A stretch of 64,000 nt of DNA from Halalkalicoccus sp. NIPERK01 (GCF_030287405.1 NZ_JASVVV010000001.1:974403-1038402); one strand, 5' to 3'; counted from the stretch's first letter, positions 28,646 to 37,531 are shown. Numbers and translations: made by a program. Notes: generated from the sequence alone by a model not told the origin.

Positions 28646-28656
28646 ATATTATATAT
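28646..28656 (-). promoter_or_regulatory. TATA box of trmB-like regulator 2
   Basis: An 11-bp A/T run (ATATTATATAT on the plus strand) stands out in GC-rich surroundings 23-33 bp upstream of the ATG at 28623, as expected for a leaderless haloarchaeal promoter. Confidence 0.65.
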
Positions 28657-28690
28657 CCGGATTCGAGTAGCACGTCGTTTCGAAACCGAG

Positions 28691-29434
28691 TTACATGAAC
28701 ATCCGGTCGTCGGGTCGCTCGTGGGTCTCGGCGGCTTCGAGGCGCTCGGAGAGTTGGGCGTAGTGATTCTGGACCTCGCTCGCGAACGCCTCGAGGGGCC
28801 CGGTGTCGAAGTCGAGGTCGTAGACCGCCTTCAGCGTCGAGAGCAGCCGGAGGGCCGCCTCGGCGTCGGGGGTCTGGGCGTGGACCGGCGTGACGAACAC
28901 GCCCACCCCGAGGTCGGTGTCCATCCCGCGCTCGACGAGGCTCGCGTTCACGCCGTCGAGAAACCCCATCCCCATCGGGTCGACGTCGGTCCCCTCCAAC
29001 CGGTCGCGGTGGTAGTCCTCGGTGGCGATGTAGAAGGTGCGGTGGTCCTCCGGACCGTGGGCCAGCGGGATCCCCGAGAGGACGGCGACCTCGTCGATCG
29101 CGTTGCGGTCGGTCCACCCGAGAATCGCCCGGCTGAACGGGTCGGCCGCCTGCACGGGGACGAACAGTTCTCCCACGAGGACGGTGATGTCGAGATCCGA
29201 CCGGGAGTACAGCCGGGTGTGGTGGCGCGGACGGCCCTCCGCGAACGGGGTGATCGAGGGGAGGGCCTTGGCGGTGATGTGGCCCGTCTCCTCGAGGTCG
29301 AGCTGCGTGGTGAGGTAGTCGACCGCCGTCAGCCCGGCCAGCCCGAACTGCGAGAGTCCGACGAGCAGGGTATCGCCCGTTTCGCCGGCCTCGTGGGTCA
29401 CGCGAAACGACGCCTCGACGGGGTTCTGAGCCAT
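28691..29434 (-). CDS. PAC2 family protein (proteasome assembly chaperone-like)
   Basis: 247 aa. PAC2 features: [22 protein letters not shown] near the N-terminus, [13 protein letters not shown], a central [16 protein letters not shown] segment, and a [16 protein letters not shown] stretch. The family occurs in archaea as homologues of the eukaryotic proteasome assembly chaperone Pac2; the archaeal role is not settled. It ends 67 bp upstream of the trmB-like gene start on the same strand. Confidence 0.9.
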   Translation of the reverse strand: MAQNPVEASFRVTHEAGETGDTLLVGLSQFGLAGLTAVDYLTTQLDLEETGHITAKALPSITPFAEGRPRHHTRLYSRSDLDITVLVGELFVPVQAADPFSRAILGWTDRNAIDEVAVLSGIPLAHGPEDHRTFYIATEDYHRDRLEGTDVDPMGMGFLDGVNASLVERGMDTDLGVGVFVTPVHAQTPDAEAALRLLSTLKAVYDLDFDTGPLEAFASEVQNHYAQLSERLEAAETHERPDDRMFM

Positions 29435-29548
29435 GACAGGGGTACGACCGGTAGCGTCGTTATTCTATCGCCCGATACGGGTCGGTGATCGGACCCCGCA
29501 GGGCGTGAGACGACAACACTTTGGGCGGTCCTCGTGGAACTAGGGACG

Positions 29549-30499
29549 ATGCAGATCGGGCAGACGATCGCCGAGACGATCGAGAGCTTCCTCCAGTGGC
29601 TCGTCACCTCGATCACGGGCCGGCTGTTGCTCGCGCTCGCGGTGGTCTTCGTCGGCTGGTACGTCTCGGGCGTGGTCGTCCGGATGCTCGGGCGGCCCGT
29701 CGCCCAGCGCTTCGAGCGCCAGAGCCTCTCGCGGACGATCCTCCGCACCATCAAGATCGGCGTGATCCTGTTCTCGGTGGCGATCGCGGCCGGGATCCTC
29801 GGCGTCGGCGTCGGCAACATATTCCTCTCCGTGACGGTGATCTCGGCGGTGGTCGGCGTCATCCTCGCGCCCGTCATCGGGAACTACGTCGGCGGGCTGT
29901 TCGTCCTCGCGGATCAGCCCTACGAGATCGGCGACATGATCGAGATCGTCGACGCCCAACAGCGGGGGTTCATCGAGGACATCACGCTCCGCTACACCAA
30001 GGTGCTCACCGAGGACAACTCGGTGCTCGTGATCCCCAACGCCACCATCAGGGAACGGGACGTGATCAACTACACCGCCGAGGACGAGCGCACGCGGATG
30101 ACGATGGACATGACCGTCACCTACGAGGGCGACCTCGCGGAGGCGCGCCGGCTGGTCGTGCGGGCGGCCCGGCAGGCCGAGGGCGTCATCGCCGGCGGCC
30201 CGACGATCCGCGTCGGCAACGCGCGGTATCCCGCCCGCCCGACCTGTCAGATCCGCGAGTACGCCGACCACGGCGTCGGACTCAGGCTTCGCTACTGGGT
30301 GCGAACGCCCTACTACGCCTCGAAGGTCCAGTCGGAGATCCAGGAACGGATCTGGAAGGAACTCGACGACGCCGACGTCGGGATCCCCTACCCCCACACC
30401 CACGTCGTCTTCGACGAGACCAGCGGCGAGGCCCGCGTGGCGATGGAGCGCGCCGAAGATCGGGTCCGGCCCGATCCGGACGTCAGCCGCCGACCGTGA
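29549..30499 (+). CDS. Small-conductance mechanosensitive channel (MscS family)
   Basis: 316 aa from the ATG at 29549 (a GTG at 29534 adds 5 residues). Three membrane helices (about 20-45, 65-85, 92-125); TM3 runs into the conserved VIGNYVGGLFVLADQPYEIGD and the beta domain (VLVIPNATIRERDVINYT), then the C-terminal alpha/beta cage. It releases solutes on osmotic downshock, a clear need in a halophile. The 3' end overlaps the convergent Usp gene by 17 bp. Confidence 0.94.
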   Translation: MQIGQTIAETIESFLQWLVTSITGRLLLALAVVFVGWYVSGVVVRMLGRPVAQRFERQSLSRTILRTIKIGVILFSVAIAAGILGVGVGNIFLSVTVISAVVGVILAPVIGNYVGGLFVLADQPYEIGDMIEIVDAQQRGFIEDITLRYTKVLTEDNSVLVIPNATIRERDVINYTAEDERTRMTMDMTVTYEGDLAEARRLVVRAARQAEGVIAGGPTIRVGNARYPARPTCQIREYADHGVGLRLRYWVRTPYYASKVQSEIQERIWKELDDADVGIPYPHTHVVFDETSGEARVAMERAEDRVRPDPDVSRRP

Positions 30500-30884
30500 T
30501 CACGGTGCAGTCGAGGTGGTTCCTGAGGAAGCTCTCGATGTCGGGATCGCGTACCAGCCGGTTGATCAGGCGCTTCCAGCGCGAGGCCTGTCTGTTGCCG
30601 ATGACGACGATGTCGGCGTCCTCGGCCGCGATCTCGTCGAGTATCGTCTCCTCGACCAGGAAGCCCGACCGGACCACGTACCGCACGGTCGGCAACCGAC
30701 CGAACTCGGTCTCGACCGCGCGCTTCAACTCCGCACGCGTGATCGGATGACCGTTCTGATAGAGGTTGACGTGTAACACGGTCAAGTCGGCGTCGTCGTC
30801 TTCTGCGACGTCGAGCGCGCGCTCGACGGTCCGTTTCGAGCGGGCCGAGAGCGGGTACCGGACGGGAACGACGACGCGGGTCAC
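30483..30884 (-). CDS. Universal stress protein family protein
   Basis: 133 aa from the GTG at 30884. Usp-like alpha/beta fold: VTRVVVPVRYPLSARSKRTV, DLTVLHVNLYQNG, EDADIVVIGNRQASRWKRLI and the last strand CTVITVGG. The classical ATP loop (GxxGxxxxxxxxG-S/T) is degenerate here, so it may be a non-ATP-binding form. It overlaps the mscS 3' end by 17 bp in convergent orientation. Confidence 0.78.
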   Translation of the reverse strand: MTRVVVPVRYPLSARSKRTVERALDVAEDDDADLTVLHVNLYQNGHPITRAELKRAVETEFGRLPTVRYVVRSGFLVEETILDEIAAEDADIVVIGNRQASRWKRLINRLVRDPDIESFLRNHLDCTVITVGG

Positions 30885-31074
30885 ACCCGATTCTCGCCCG
30901 CCGACTGGCGTCAACCTTTCCCTTCGATACGGCGTCCCCACCCGTCTATCGCCGGGCCGATCCCCCTCTCGCGGGCGTAGCCGTCGTGACGGCGTCCGAG
31001 CTTCGACGCCCACATCGCTGGTCGAACCGGTAGGAGAGCCGTCGAAGCGATCGATCGTCCGCGTTGGGCGGGCG

Positions 31075-32136
31075 TCAGTGAGCGTATCGCGCGATGGCGT
31101 CGCGCAGCGTCAGAACGCTGATCCCCCGCTCCGTGACCCACGACAGCGTCTCGCGAATCCGCTCTTCCGTCACCTCCTCCTTGAACGTGTGCGCGCCGAT
31201 CACCCCGAGCGCTCCCCGCTCGGCGACCTCGTCGAGGTCCCGGCGCACCGACTCGCGCGAGGTGAACTCGATGAAGTAGTCCCGACGCGTGTAGTAGGGA
31301 TCGAACCCCTCGGGATCATTGATGCGCGAGCCGTGGCGCGCATTCGCCACCCCCGAGTAGTACTCGGCGACGAACTCGCGGGAGTAGTCGTCGAAGTTGT
31401 CGTACGGCGCCAACAGGGTGTCGACCGCAAAGCCCGCGCGTTCGAGCGCGCGCTTCGAGTCGCCAAGCGCGGCGTGCATCTGCTCGGCCGGATACCTAAC
31501 TCTCGTCTCGCCCGCGACACACGTCTCGTCGATGGGTTCGTCGACCGCGATGTATCGACCGGTGCCGTCGCTGCCGTAGTCGCTCACAGCGCGCTCGAAG
31601 ACCCGCTCTCCGGTGACGAATTCGATGGTTTTCCCCCGATGATAGCCGTGGCGAATCTCTTCGGGGTAGATGCGCTCGTCGCCGGGGCGGGCGTCCTCAG
31701 TGAGTTCGAACGTGCCCAGTGTCGTGTGCTCGGTGGTGTGCGAGGCGACCTCCCAGCCCGCCTCGACCAACTCCTCGAGGTGCGCGACGTCCATACACCC
31801 GTTCTGTTGGTAATCCTCACGCCCGAGCCAGTCGCTGACGACGCCGACCGTCGCGGGGGCGTCGAACGCCCGGTGGGCGGGGAACGCCTGGGTGTAGTCT
31901 TCGAGGGGGCCGTCGTCGTAGACGAACACCACCGCCCCGCCTTCGGGCGGATCGAGGGGTTCCTCGCGGTCGTCATCGCTATCCGTTTCGTTCCCGTCGG
32001 GATCGGTATCGCTCGTGTTTCCGTCGGACGTCCCGTCCGTCTCGGTCCGGAGGCTGCCGAGACAGCCCGAGAGCCCGGCGAGGGACGCCGCGCTCAGTCC
32101 GAGGAACGTCCGCCTGGAGGGCGAGGGCTTTTCCAT
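31075..32136 (-). CDS. Polysaccharide deacetylase-like lipoprotein
   Basis: 353 aa. Twin-arginine signal (SRRTFLGLSAASLAG) and lipobox GLSGC, then an acidic low-complexity linker to about residue 65. The NodB-type fold begins AVVFVYDDGPLEDYTQAF (catalytic Asp in YDDG) and has the metal histidines in EVASHTTEH. Such enzymes remove acetyl (or formyl) groups from N-acetylated sugars; here it would act on cell-surface polysaccharide or glycoprotein glycans. The glycan substrate is not shown by sequence. Confidence 0.85.
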   Translation of the reverse strand: MEKPSPSRRTFLGLSAASLAGLSGCLGSLRTETDGTSDGNTSDTDPDGNETDSDDDREEPLDPPEGGAVVFVYDDGPLEDYTQAFPAHRAFDAPATVGVVSDWLGREDYQQNGCMDVAHLEELVEAGWEVASHTTEHTTLGTFELTEDARPGDERIYPEEIRHGYHRGKTIEFVTGERVFERAVSDYGSDGTGRYIAVDEPIDETCVAGETRVRYPAEQMHAALGDSKRALERAGFAVDTLLAPYDNFDDYSREFVAEYYSGVANARHGSRINDPEGFDPYYTRRDYFIEFTSRESVRRDLDEVAERGALGVIGAHTFKEEVTEERIRETLSWVTERGISVLTLRDAIARYAH

Positions 32137-32159
32137 GCCCGATATCCTCGATGGATCGA

Positions 32160-32255
32160 CGTTATTGTCAACTGATTAATTCATAAAACCAGTCAAATAA
32201 ATGCCGGGTTTCTATCTATCAGTATATTATAATATAATTTGAAATAATTTGGTAG
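32160..32255. other. AT-rich island between divergent genes
   Basis: Within the 177-bp gap (32137-32313) the stretch 32160-32255 is strikingly A/T-rich (runs such as TATATTATAATATAATTTG near 32221-32240), against roughly two-thirds GC elsewhere. It probably holds the divergent promoters for the deacetylase and the zinc-protein gene; no ORF, repeat family or origin motif is visible. Confidence 0.6.
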
Positions 32256-32313
32256 GAGCGCTCTCGAATCGTTTAGGGTAACCCTCAAGCCGTCGGCCGC
32301 TGGAAGGAGGGGT

Positions 32314-32550
32314 ATGGAGCGACTGTCGACCGAGGGGGAGACGCTGTACGTCGCGCGCGACGAGGCCGAGCGTGGCTCCGACGGGCCGTTCTACGTCGTC
32401 TATCGGACGACGGACCGCCGCGAGCGGTGGGGGTATCTCTGCGGGAACTGCGGGAGCCCGAACACGGCGATGGACACCATGGGCCGGATCGTCTGTAACG
32501 ACTGTCCCAACCAGCGCAAGCCGACCGAGTGGGACGCGGCCCACGAGTGA
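32314..32550 (+). CDS. DUF5816 family small zinc protein
   Basis: 78 aa. The knuckles CGNCG and CNDCPNQRKP form a zinc ribbon, between the N-terminal beta region (FYVVYRTTDRRERWGYLC) and the C-terminal EWDAAHE. I recognise the haloarchaeal family DUF5816 (name from memory). Function unknown. It begins a run of same-strand genes continuing to the PAP2 gene. Confidence 0.85.
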   Translation: MERLSTEGETLYVARDEAERGSDGPFYVVYRTTDRRERWGYLCGNCGSPNTAMDTMGRIVCNDCPNQRKPTEWDAAHE

Positions 32551-32591
32551 GGGTGAACCTTTATCAGCGTGGTCGGCGTAGTAGCTATCGG

Positions 32592-32909
32592 ATGGGACCT
32601 GTTAGCATACCACCCGTCGAGCAGGCCCGGTCGATCTTCAACGAACTCGGCTACACGCTGTCGGGAGACGGCACCGAGTTCCGCGCCGAGCGCGAGTGGA
32701 AGGTCGTTCACGTAACCGCAACCGCGGACGAAAACGAGGAGTCGATCCCCGACTCGGGTTCGCTTCGGTGTTTCGTCACGTATCGGGAGACGGCCGAATC
32801 GCTCGTCCGTCGGCTCTCGGAACTCAAACCCGACTACGAGTGGGCCGTCATCTCGGTGGACGACGGCGCGGACTACGACGTGGTTCACGCGCCGTCGATG
32901 CGCGCGTAG
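32592..32909 (+). CDS. Small haloarchaeal protein, DUF7116-like
   Basis: 105 aa from ATG 32592. Compact alpha/beta pattern: PPVEQARSIFNELGYTLSG, then FRAEREWKVVHVTATA, LRCFVTYRE and YEWAVISVDDGADYDVVHAP. I associate it with the haloarchaeal family DUF7116 (from memory). No catalytic motif. The A/T-containing CCTTTATCA at 32558-32566 may be its TATA element. Confidence 0.72.
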   Translation: MGPVSIPPVEQARSIFNELGYTLSGDGTEFRAEREWKVVHVTATADENEESIPDSGSLRCFVTYRETAESLVRRLSELKPDYEWAVISVDDGADYDVVHAPSMRA

Positions 32910-32959
32910 CAGGTCTATGACCGAACGTTGATACTCTCGGACCTCGTATCGCCCATACT

Positions 32960-34726
32960 GTGACCGTACCGAGGGGACCGATCCGACGCCGTGCGCTCCT
33001 GTCGGGCGTGGCCGGCGCGTTCGCCGCGAACGCCGGCTGTCTGAGTCGGTTTCAGGCCTCGGTCGACCGCGACACGCCCGAGCAGGTCTCGCTGTCGATC
33101 GCGACCGTCCCCGCCGACGAGGACCCCGTCCCCGTGCGGATCGCCCGCCACCTCGCGGAGACCTTCGCGGCCGCCGGGATCGACGTCGGCCTCCAGCCGG
33201 TGACGGCCGAGAAGCTCTGGCGGAACGTCCTGCTCAATCAGGACTTCGCCGTCTACGTCGGCCAGTACCCCGGTTACGTCGACCCCGACCACCTCTACGG
33301 ACTGCTTCACTCGCGCTTCAGCGAGGAACCCGGCTGGCAGAACCCCTTCGGCTACGTGAACGTTCCCGGCGTGGACGAGCCGCTCGAAACCCAACGCGGG
33401 GCGAGCGACGGCACCAGAAGCGCGGCGCTCTCGGCGCTCGTAGAGGCCGCCCGCGAGGAGGCCCCGCTGTCGGTCGTCGCCTACCCCGAGGAGCTACGGG
33501 CGGTCCGAACCGACCGCTACGCGGGGTGGGACTACCGGTCGCTCGAGTCACCCCTGGGGTATCTCGGGCTGCAGGGGCGAAACGCGGCCGAAAACGGGGG
33601 ACGCGCGCCCGACACGCTGCGTCTCGGGATCACCGACAGACGGATCACGCACAACCTGAACCCGCTGGCCGTCGAGTACCGCGACCGCTGGATCGTCACC
33701 GGGCTGCTCTACGACCCGCTGGGTCGGTACGTCGAGGGGGAGATCGAGCCGTGGCTCGCGAGCGACTGGTCGTGGCTCGACGACCGCCTGCGCGTCAGCC
33801 TCCGCGAGGGCCTCACGTGGCACGACGGGGAGGCCCTGACCGCCGCCGACGTCGCCTTCACCTACCGCCTGCTCGAGGACACCACCTACACCGAAGAGAA
33901 CCCCACCGTTCCGGCCCCCTGTTTCCGCGCACAGAGTACGCTGGTCGGGGGGGTCGAGGTCACCGGCGAGCGGACGGTCGAGTTCGCGCTCGACGCCGAC
34001 CCCGAGATCGGCCTGCACGCGCTCACCGTCCCGATCCTGCCGATGCACGTCTGGGAGGAGCGGACCACGCTCACCTCGATCGCGGGCTTCGACCTCGACA
34101 ACGTCACCGAGGCGCTCGTCGTGAACAACATGGACCCCGTCGGCTCGGGGCCGCTCCGGTTCGAGGCGGCGACGCCCGATTCCCGCCTCGAACTCGTCCG
34201 CAACGAGGACCACTTCCTCGTCGGCCTCTCCGACGGCTCCCTCCCGGCCTTCGCGGGCGGGCCGCCGTACGAGCGGATGGTCTTCGTCTACTCGCCCTCG
34301 CAGGCGAACGTCGTCGAGGGGGTTCAGGCGGGCGACTTCGACGCCAGTGCGAGGGCGCTGCCGCCGACGGAGATCGAGCGTGCCGAGGGGGCGAGCGAGG
34401 TCGAACTCGCCGGCGGGGCGACAAGCGCGTACTACCACGTCGGGTTCAACACGCGCAACGCGCCGCTGTCGAACCCGCGGTTCAGACGCGCGCTCTCGCG
34501 GCTGCTCGACAGGGAGTTCCTGCGTACGGAGGTGTTCGATGGTCACGCGATTCCGGCGTTCAGCCCCATCACGGTCGGCGGGCCGAGCGACGAGTGGTAC
34601 ACGGGCCACGGGTCGGGGTTCGCAGGGGAGAGCGGTACCGGAACCGTCGATCCCGAGGTCGCACACGACCTCTTCCGTGAGGCAGGGTATATATACAACG
34701 AGAGCGGAGAACTGGTCGTGCGCTGA
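32960..34726 (+). CDS. Family-5 (peptide/dipeptide type) solute-binding lipoprotein with permuted lobes
   Basis: 588 aa, GTG start. Signal RRRALLSGVAGAFAANAGC (lipobox Cys27). Residues 41-190 look like the usual C-terminal part of family-5 binding proteins: RIARHLAETFAAAGIDVGLQ, a DPDHLYGLLHSRF segment, NPFGYVN, and AREEAPLSVVAYPEELR. Residues 218-588 are the usual N-terminal part: LRLGITDRRITHNLNPLA, DRLRVSLREGLTWHDGEALT, YYHVGFNTRNAPLSNPRFRR, ending in HDLFREAGY. In canonical members the two parts come in the opposite order, so this reads as a circular permutation. No ABC permease or ATPase is adjacent; a PAP2 gene follows after 3 bp. Confidence 0.85.
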   Translation: MTVPRGPIRRRALLSGVAGAFAANAGCLSRFQASVDRDTPEQVSLSIATVPADEDPVPVRIARHLAETFAAAGIDVGLQPVTAEKLWRNVLLNQDFAVYVGQYPGYVDPDHLYGLLHSRFSEEPGWQNPFGYVNVPGVDEPLETQRGASDGTRSAALSALVEAAREEAPLSVVAYPEELRAVRTDRYAGWDYRSLESPLGYLGLQGRNAAENGGRAPDTLRLGITDRRITHNLNPLAVEYRDRWIVTGLLYDPLGRYVEGEIEPWLASDWSWLDDRLRVSLREGLTWHDGEALTAADVAFTYRLLEDTTYTEENPTVPAPCFRAQSTLVGGVEVTGERTVEFALDADPEIGLHALTVPILPMHVWEERTTLTSIAGFDLDNVTEALVVNNMDPVGSGPLRFEAATPDSRLELVRNEDHFLVGLSDGSLPAFAGGPPYERMVFVYSPSQANVVEGVQAGDFDASARALPPTEIERAEGASEVELAGGATSAYYHVGFNTRNAPLSNPRFRRALSRLLDREFLRTEVFDGHAIPAFSPITVGGPSDEWYTGHGSGFAGESGTGTVDPEVAHDLFREAGYIYNESGELVVR

Positions 34727-34729
34727 GGA

Positions 34730-35578
34730 ATGCTGACAGGACTGATAACGGTACTGCTGTCCATCGTCGTGGTCGTGAGCGTCCTGCTCGTGATCGGGTC
34801 GGTCCTCTGTATCGGCCGCGGACCGCTCCGCGAACTCCGGGCCGACCTGAAACCCCGAATCCGACGAGCGGCCCCCGCGATCGGGCTGCTGGTGGTCGTG
34901 CTGGTGCTCAACAGCCTCACCCGCCGGACCGCCCAGCGGCTGTCGTGGCTGATCGGCTTCGAGATCACCGACCAGATCTTCCGGCTCGAAGGGACGTTCG
35001 TCGCGTGGATCCAGACGTTCCAGACGACCGAGCTGACCCTGTACTTCTCGGCCGTCTACGTCTACGGCTACGCCTTCCTGCTCGTCTTCCCGCTGCTCGC
35101 GTACCTCGCGCTTCCCGAACAGCGAACCCTACAAGAGCTCACGATCGCCTACACCGCCAACTACGCGCTCGGGCTCGTCTGTTACCTGTTGTTCGTCGCC
35201 TACGGCCCGCGAAACCTCGACATCGCCGAGCAGCTCATGTACAACGTCTACCCCTCCTCGCGCCTGCTCACGAGCGCCATCAACACCAACACGAACGTGT
35301 TTCCCTCGCTTCACACCTCGCTCTCGGTGACGGTGTTGCTCTTCGCGTGGCGCACCCGCGAGGCCTACCCGCGATGGCTCGCCATCGCGGCGGTGCTGGC
35401 GACGAGCGTCGTGATCTCGACGATGTATCTCGGGATCCACTGGGCGACCGACGTCGTCGCGGGGACGGTCCTGGCGGCCGTCAGCGTCTGGATCGGGGTC
35501 AAGAGCGCGGATCGCTGGCGCGAGACCGTGACGGATGCGGCCCCCCGGATCACCGGCGCGCTTCGTTCGCGCCTGTGA
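34730..35578 (+). CDS. PAP2-family membrane phosphatase (AUR1-like)
   Basis: 282 aa with six predicted membrane helices. The acid-phosphatase motifs are PSLHTSLS (about residues 185-192) and GIHWATDVVAG (about 230-240). The layout resembles the inositol-phosphorylceramide synthase/AUR1-like branch, whose members hydrolyse or transfer lipid phosphate groups. The N-terminal motif with Lys/Arg is not obvious. It starts 3 bp after the solute-binding-protein stop, so the two are probably co-transcribed. Confidence 0.85.
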   Translation: MLTGLITVLLSIVVVVSVLLVIGSVLCIGRGPLRELRADLKPRIRRAAPAIGLLVVVLVLNSLTRRTAQRLSWLIGFEITDQIFRLEGTFVAWIQTFQTTELTLYFSAVYVYGYAFLLVFPLLAYLALPEQRTLQELTIAYTANYALGLVCYLLFVAYGPRNLDIAEQLMYNVYPSSRLLTSAINTNTNVFPSLHTSLSVTVLLFAWRTREAYPRWLAIAAVLATSVVISTMYLGIHWATDVVAGTVLAAVSVWIGVKSADRWRETVTDAAPRITGALRSRL

Positions 35579-35867
35579 GGTGCGAGGCCTGCGTCGAAGC
35601 TCACGCCTCCCGCTCCGTATCCCGGACGCCTCGCTGATACGACGGAGAACGCCGGGATCCACTGCCGTCGCCGACGAGCATCGGATGGAGGATCGCAATA
35701 AATGGATTGTTATGACAACCCATATTCGGATCAACGGCAGGGGATTTCGTTACACTGTGTTTCAGCACCGGCTACCACAGGGCGAAGCCGATGGGGTACC
35801 GAGCAGGGGACGAACGGAGACGACGGCGGCGGTGGGATCGTCACGCCGACAGCGGGGCTGACGCCGT

Positions 35868-36554
35868 ATGGCTGCGATCATTCAGCTTCGGTTTCCGGCA
35901 ACGGAGGCGACGCTGGGAGGGACGATCGCTGCAGTCCCCGGAGTCCGGATGGAGGTCGAGAAGTTCGCGAGCGCCGCCGACGAATCGAAACGTCCGCTGA
36001 TCTGGATCCAGACCGACGACTACGGGGCCGTCGACGGGGCGCTCTCCGCCGATCCGACGGTCGCCAGCCACGCGGTCGTCGGCGAGGCGGAGGGTCGTCG
36101 GCTCTACGAACTGGCGTGGACCGACCCGGCGGACGTGACGTTCTGCGCGCTGGAACGGTTCGGCGGTCATCTCCGATACGCGAGCCTCACGGACGGACAG
36201 TGGGCCGTCGAACTCCTCTTTCCGACCCGGGAACGGCTCTCGCGGATGTACGAGGCCATCACCGAGCGCGGACTCCCGATCACCGTCGACTCGATCCACG
36301 AGTTGGACGAGGCGACCGCCGATCGACCGCTGACGGAGAACCAGCGACGGACGCTCGAAACGGCCCTCGCGACGGGGTACTACGACATCCCCCGCGAAAC
36401 GACCCTCTCGGACCTCGCGGAGGAGATGGACGTCTCGCACCAAGCGCTCTCCGAACGGCTCCGACGGGCGCACAAACAGCTCGTCACGACCGCCCTCAAC
36501 GGCCATCCTATGAACGGGCCCACCGATCTCGAGACGGATCGACCGCACCGCTGA
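35868..36554 (+). CDS. HTH_10 (Bat-like) transcriptional regulator 1
   Basis: 228 aa. N-terminal sensor-like region (about 1-150) and C-terminal HTH_10 domain (about 155-210): TENQRRTLETALATGYYDIP, then EEMDVSHQALSERLRRAHKQL. This domain occurs in the bacterio-opsin activator Bat and many haloarchaeal regulators. The N-terminal module lacks PAS or GAF motifs. A second, related gene follows 56 bp downstream. The 289-bp gap before it holds no gene that I can support and no clear TATA box near the start. Confidence 0.9.
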   Translation: MAAIIQLRFPATEATLGGTIAAVPGVRMEVEKFASAADESKRPLIWIQTDDYGAVDGALSADPTVASHAVVGEAEGRRLYELAWTDPADVTFCALERFGGHLRYASLTDGQWAVELLFPTRERLSRMYEAITERGLPITVDSIHELDEATADRPLTENQRRTLETALATGYYDIPRETTLSDLAEEMDVSHQALSERLRRAHKQLVTTALNGHPMNGPTDLETDRPHR

Positions 36555-36581
36555 AGATCGATCCCGGAGGCGACTCAGGTC

Positions 36582-36587
36582 TTATAT
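36582..36587 (+). promoter_or_regulatory. TATA element of HTH_10 regulator 2
   Basis: TTATAT lies 24-29 bp upstream of the ATG at 36611 in the 56-bp gap between the two HTH_10 genes, so the second gene can be transcribed on its own. Confidence 0.55.
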
Positions 36588-36610
36588 GGCACGGTGAGCA
36601 CGGTGTGGTA

Positions 36611-37279
36611 ATGAGCATCATCGTCGAGTTCACCGTTCCCGCCGAGGAGTTCACGCTGTACGAGACGCTCTGTATCGTCCCCGAGACGACCGTCGAGGTC
36701 GAACGCGTCGTCGCTCACGCCGACGACTGGATCGTCCCGTACTTCTGGGCGTCGGGGGGCGACCAGGAGGACTTCGAGCGGGCGGCCCGCGAGGACCCAT
36801 CGGTCGAGGACCTCACCAGACTCGATCAGCGCGACGGCGCGGCGCTGTACCGCGCCGAGTGGGTCGAGGACGTCGAAACGGTGGCGTACGCCTACACGCA
36901 GACGGGCGCGACGCTCCTCGACGCGTCGGGAAGGGACGGTCGCTGGGAACTCCAGTTGCGCTTCGACACCGAAGGGGACTCCTCGGCCTTCTGGGACCAC
37001 CTCGAAAAGAGCGACCGGAGCGCCGACCTCCACCGCCTCTACAGGCCGACACAGCCACGGATGGAGGGACAACCGGGGCTGACGGACCTCCAGCACGACA
37101 CCCTGGTTACGGCGCTATCCGCCGGCTACTACGAGATCCCGCGTTCCCTCTCGATGAAGGAACTGGCCGACGAACTCGGGGTCTCCCAGCAGGCGCTCTC
37201 GAACCGGCTCCGGCGGGGCCACCGGACGCTGGTCGAGAACGGCCTCACGGTCAACCTGACCCACGAGGACGACACCTAG
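36611..37279 (+). CDS. HTH_10 (Bat-like) transcriptional regulator 2
   Basis: 222 aa. C-terminal HTH_10: TDLQHDTLVTALSAGYYEIP and ADELGVSQQALSNRLRRGH. The N-terminal module (about 1-150) shares the layout of regulator 1 (strand, acidic helix, then a RLDQRDGAALYRAEW-type segment), but identity is low. Probably an old tandem duplication with diverged sensing. It has its own TATA box. Confidence 0.9.
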   Translation: MSIIVEFTVPAEEFTLYETLCIVPETTVEVERVVAHADDWIVPYFWASGGDQEDFERAAREDPSVEDLTRLDQRDGAALYRAEWVEDVETVAYAYTQTGATLLDASGRDGRWELQLRFDTEGDSSAFWDHLEKSDRSADLHRLYRPTQPRMEGQPGLTDLQHDTLVTALSAGYYEIPRSLSMKELADELGVSQQALSNRLRRGHRTLVENGLTVNLTHEDDT

Positions 37280-37330
37280 CGGGAGGCGGCCCGAGAGTTA
37301 AGTGGATTCCGCGGGAACAGGGGAGTGCAC

Positions 37331-37531
37331 ATGGTCTTCAAGAAGGTCACGCTGATCGGGACGAGCACCGAGAGCTTCGACGCCGCGGCCGACGACGCGA
37401 TCGCGCGCGCCCAGAACACCCTCGAGAACGTCTACTGGGCGGAGGTCGAGGAGTTCGGCGTCGAACTCAAGAACGTGGACGAACCCGAGTACCAGGCGAC
37501 CCTCGAGGTCGCCTTCGAAGTCGAGGACTGA
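37331..37531 (+). CDS. Dodecin, flavin-storage protein
   Basis: 66 aa from the ATG at 37331 (a GTG at 37325 adds two residues). The sequence follows Halobacterium dodecin closely: [11 protein letters not shown], the flavin-stacking Trp36 (YWAEV) and the Gln55 contact (YQATLEVAF). Dodecin forms a hollow dodecamer that stores riboflavin or lumichrome. A short leader separates it from the HTH_10 gene (51 bp). The repeat element B follows. Confidence 0.95.
   Translation: MVFKKVTLIGTSTESFDAAADDAIARAQNTLENVYWAEVEEFGVELKNVDEPEYQATLEVAFEVED

Noticed and set aside
32160-32255. Replication origin in the AT-rich island
   Set aside because: No orc1/cdc6 gene and no repeated origin-recognition boxes flank it.
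35704-35721. Imperfect inverted repeat GGATTGT-TATG-ACAACCC upstream of HTH_10 regulator 1
   Set aside because: One mismatch and 146 bp from the start; no second copy is seen, so chance is likely.
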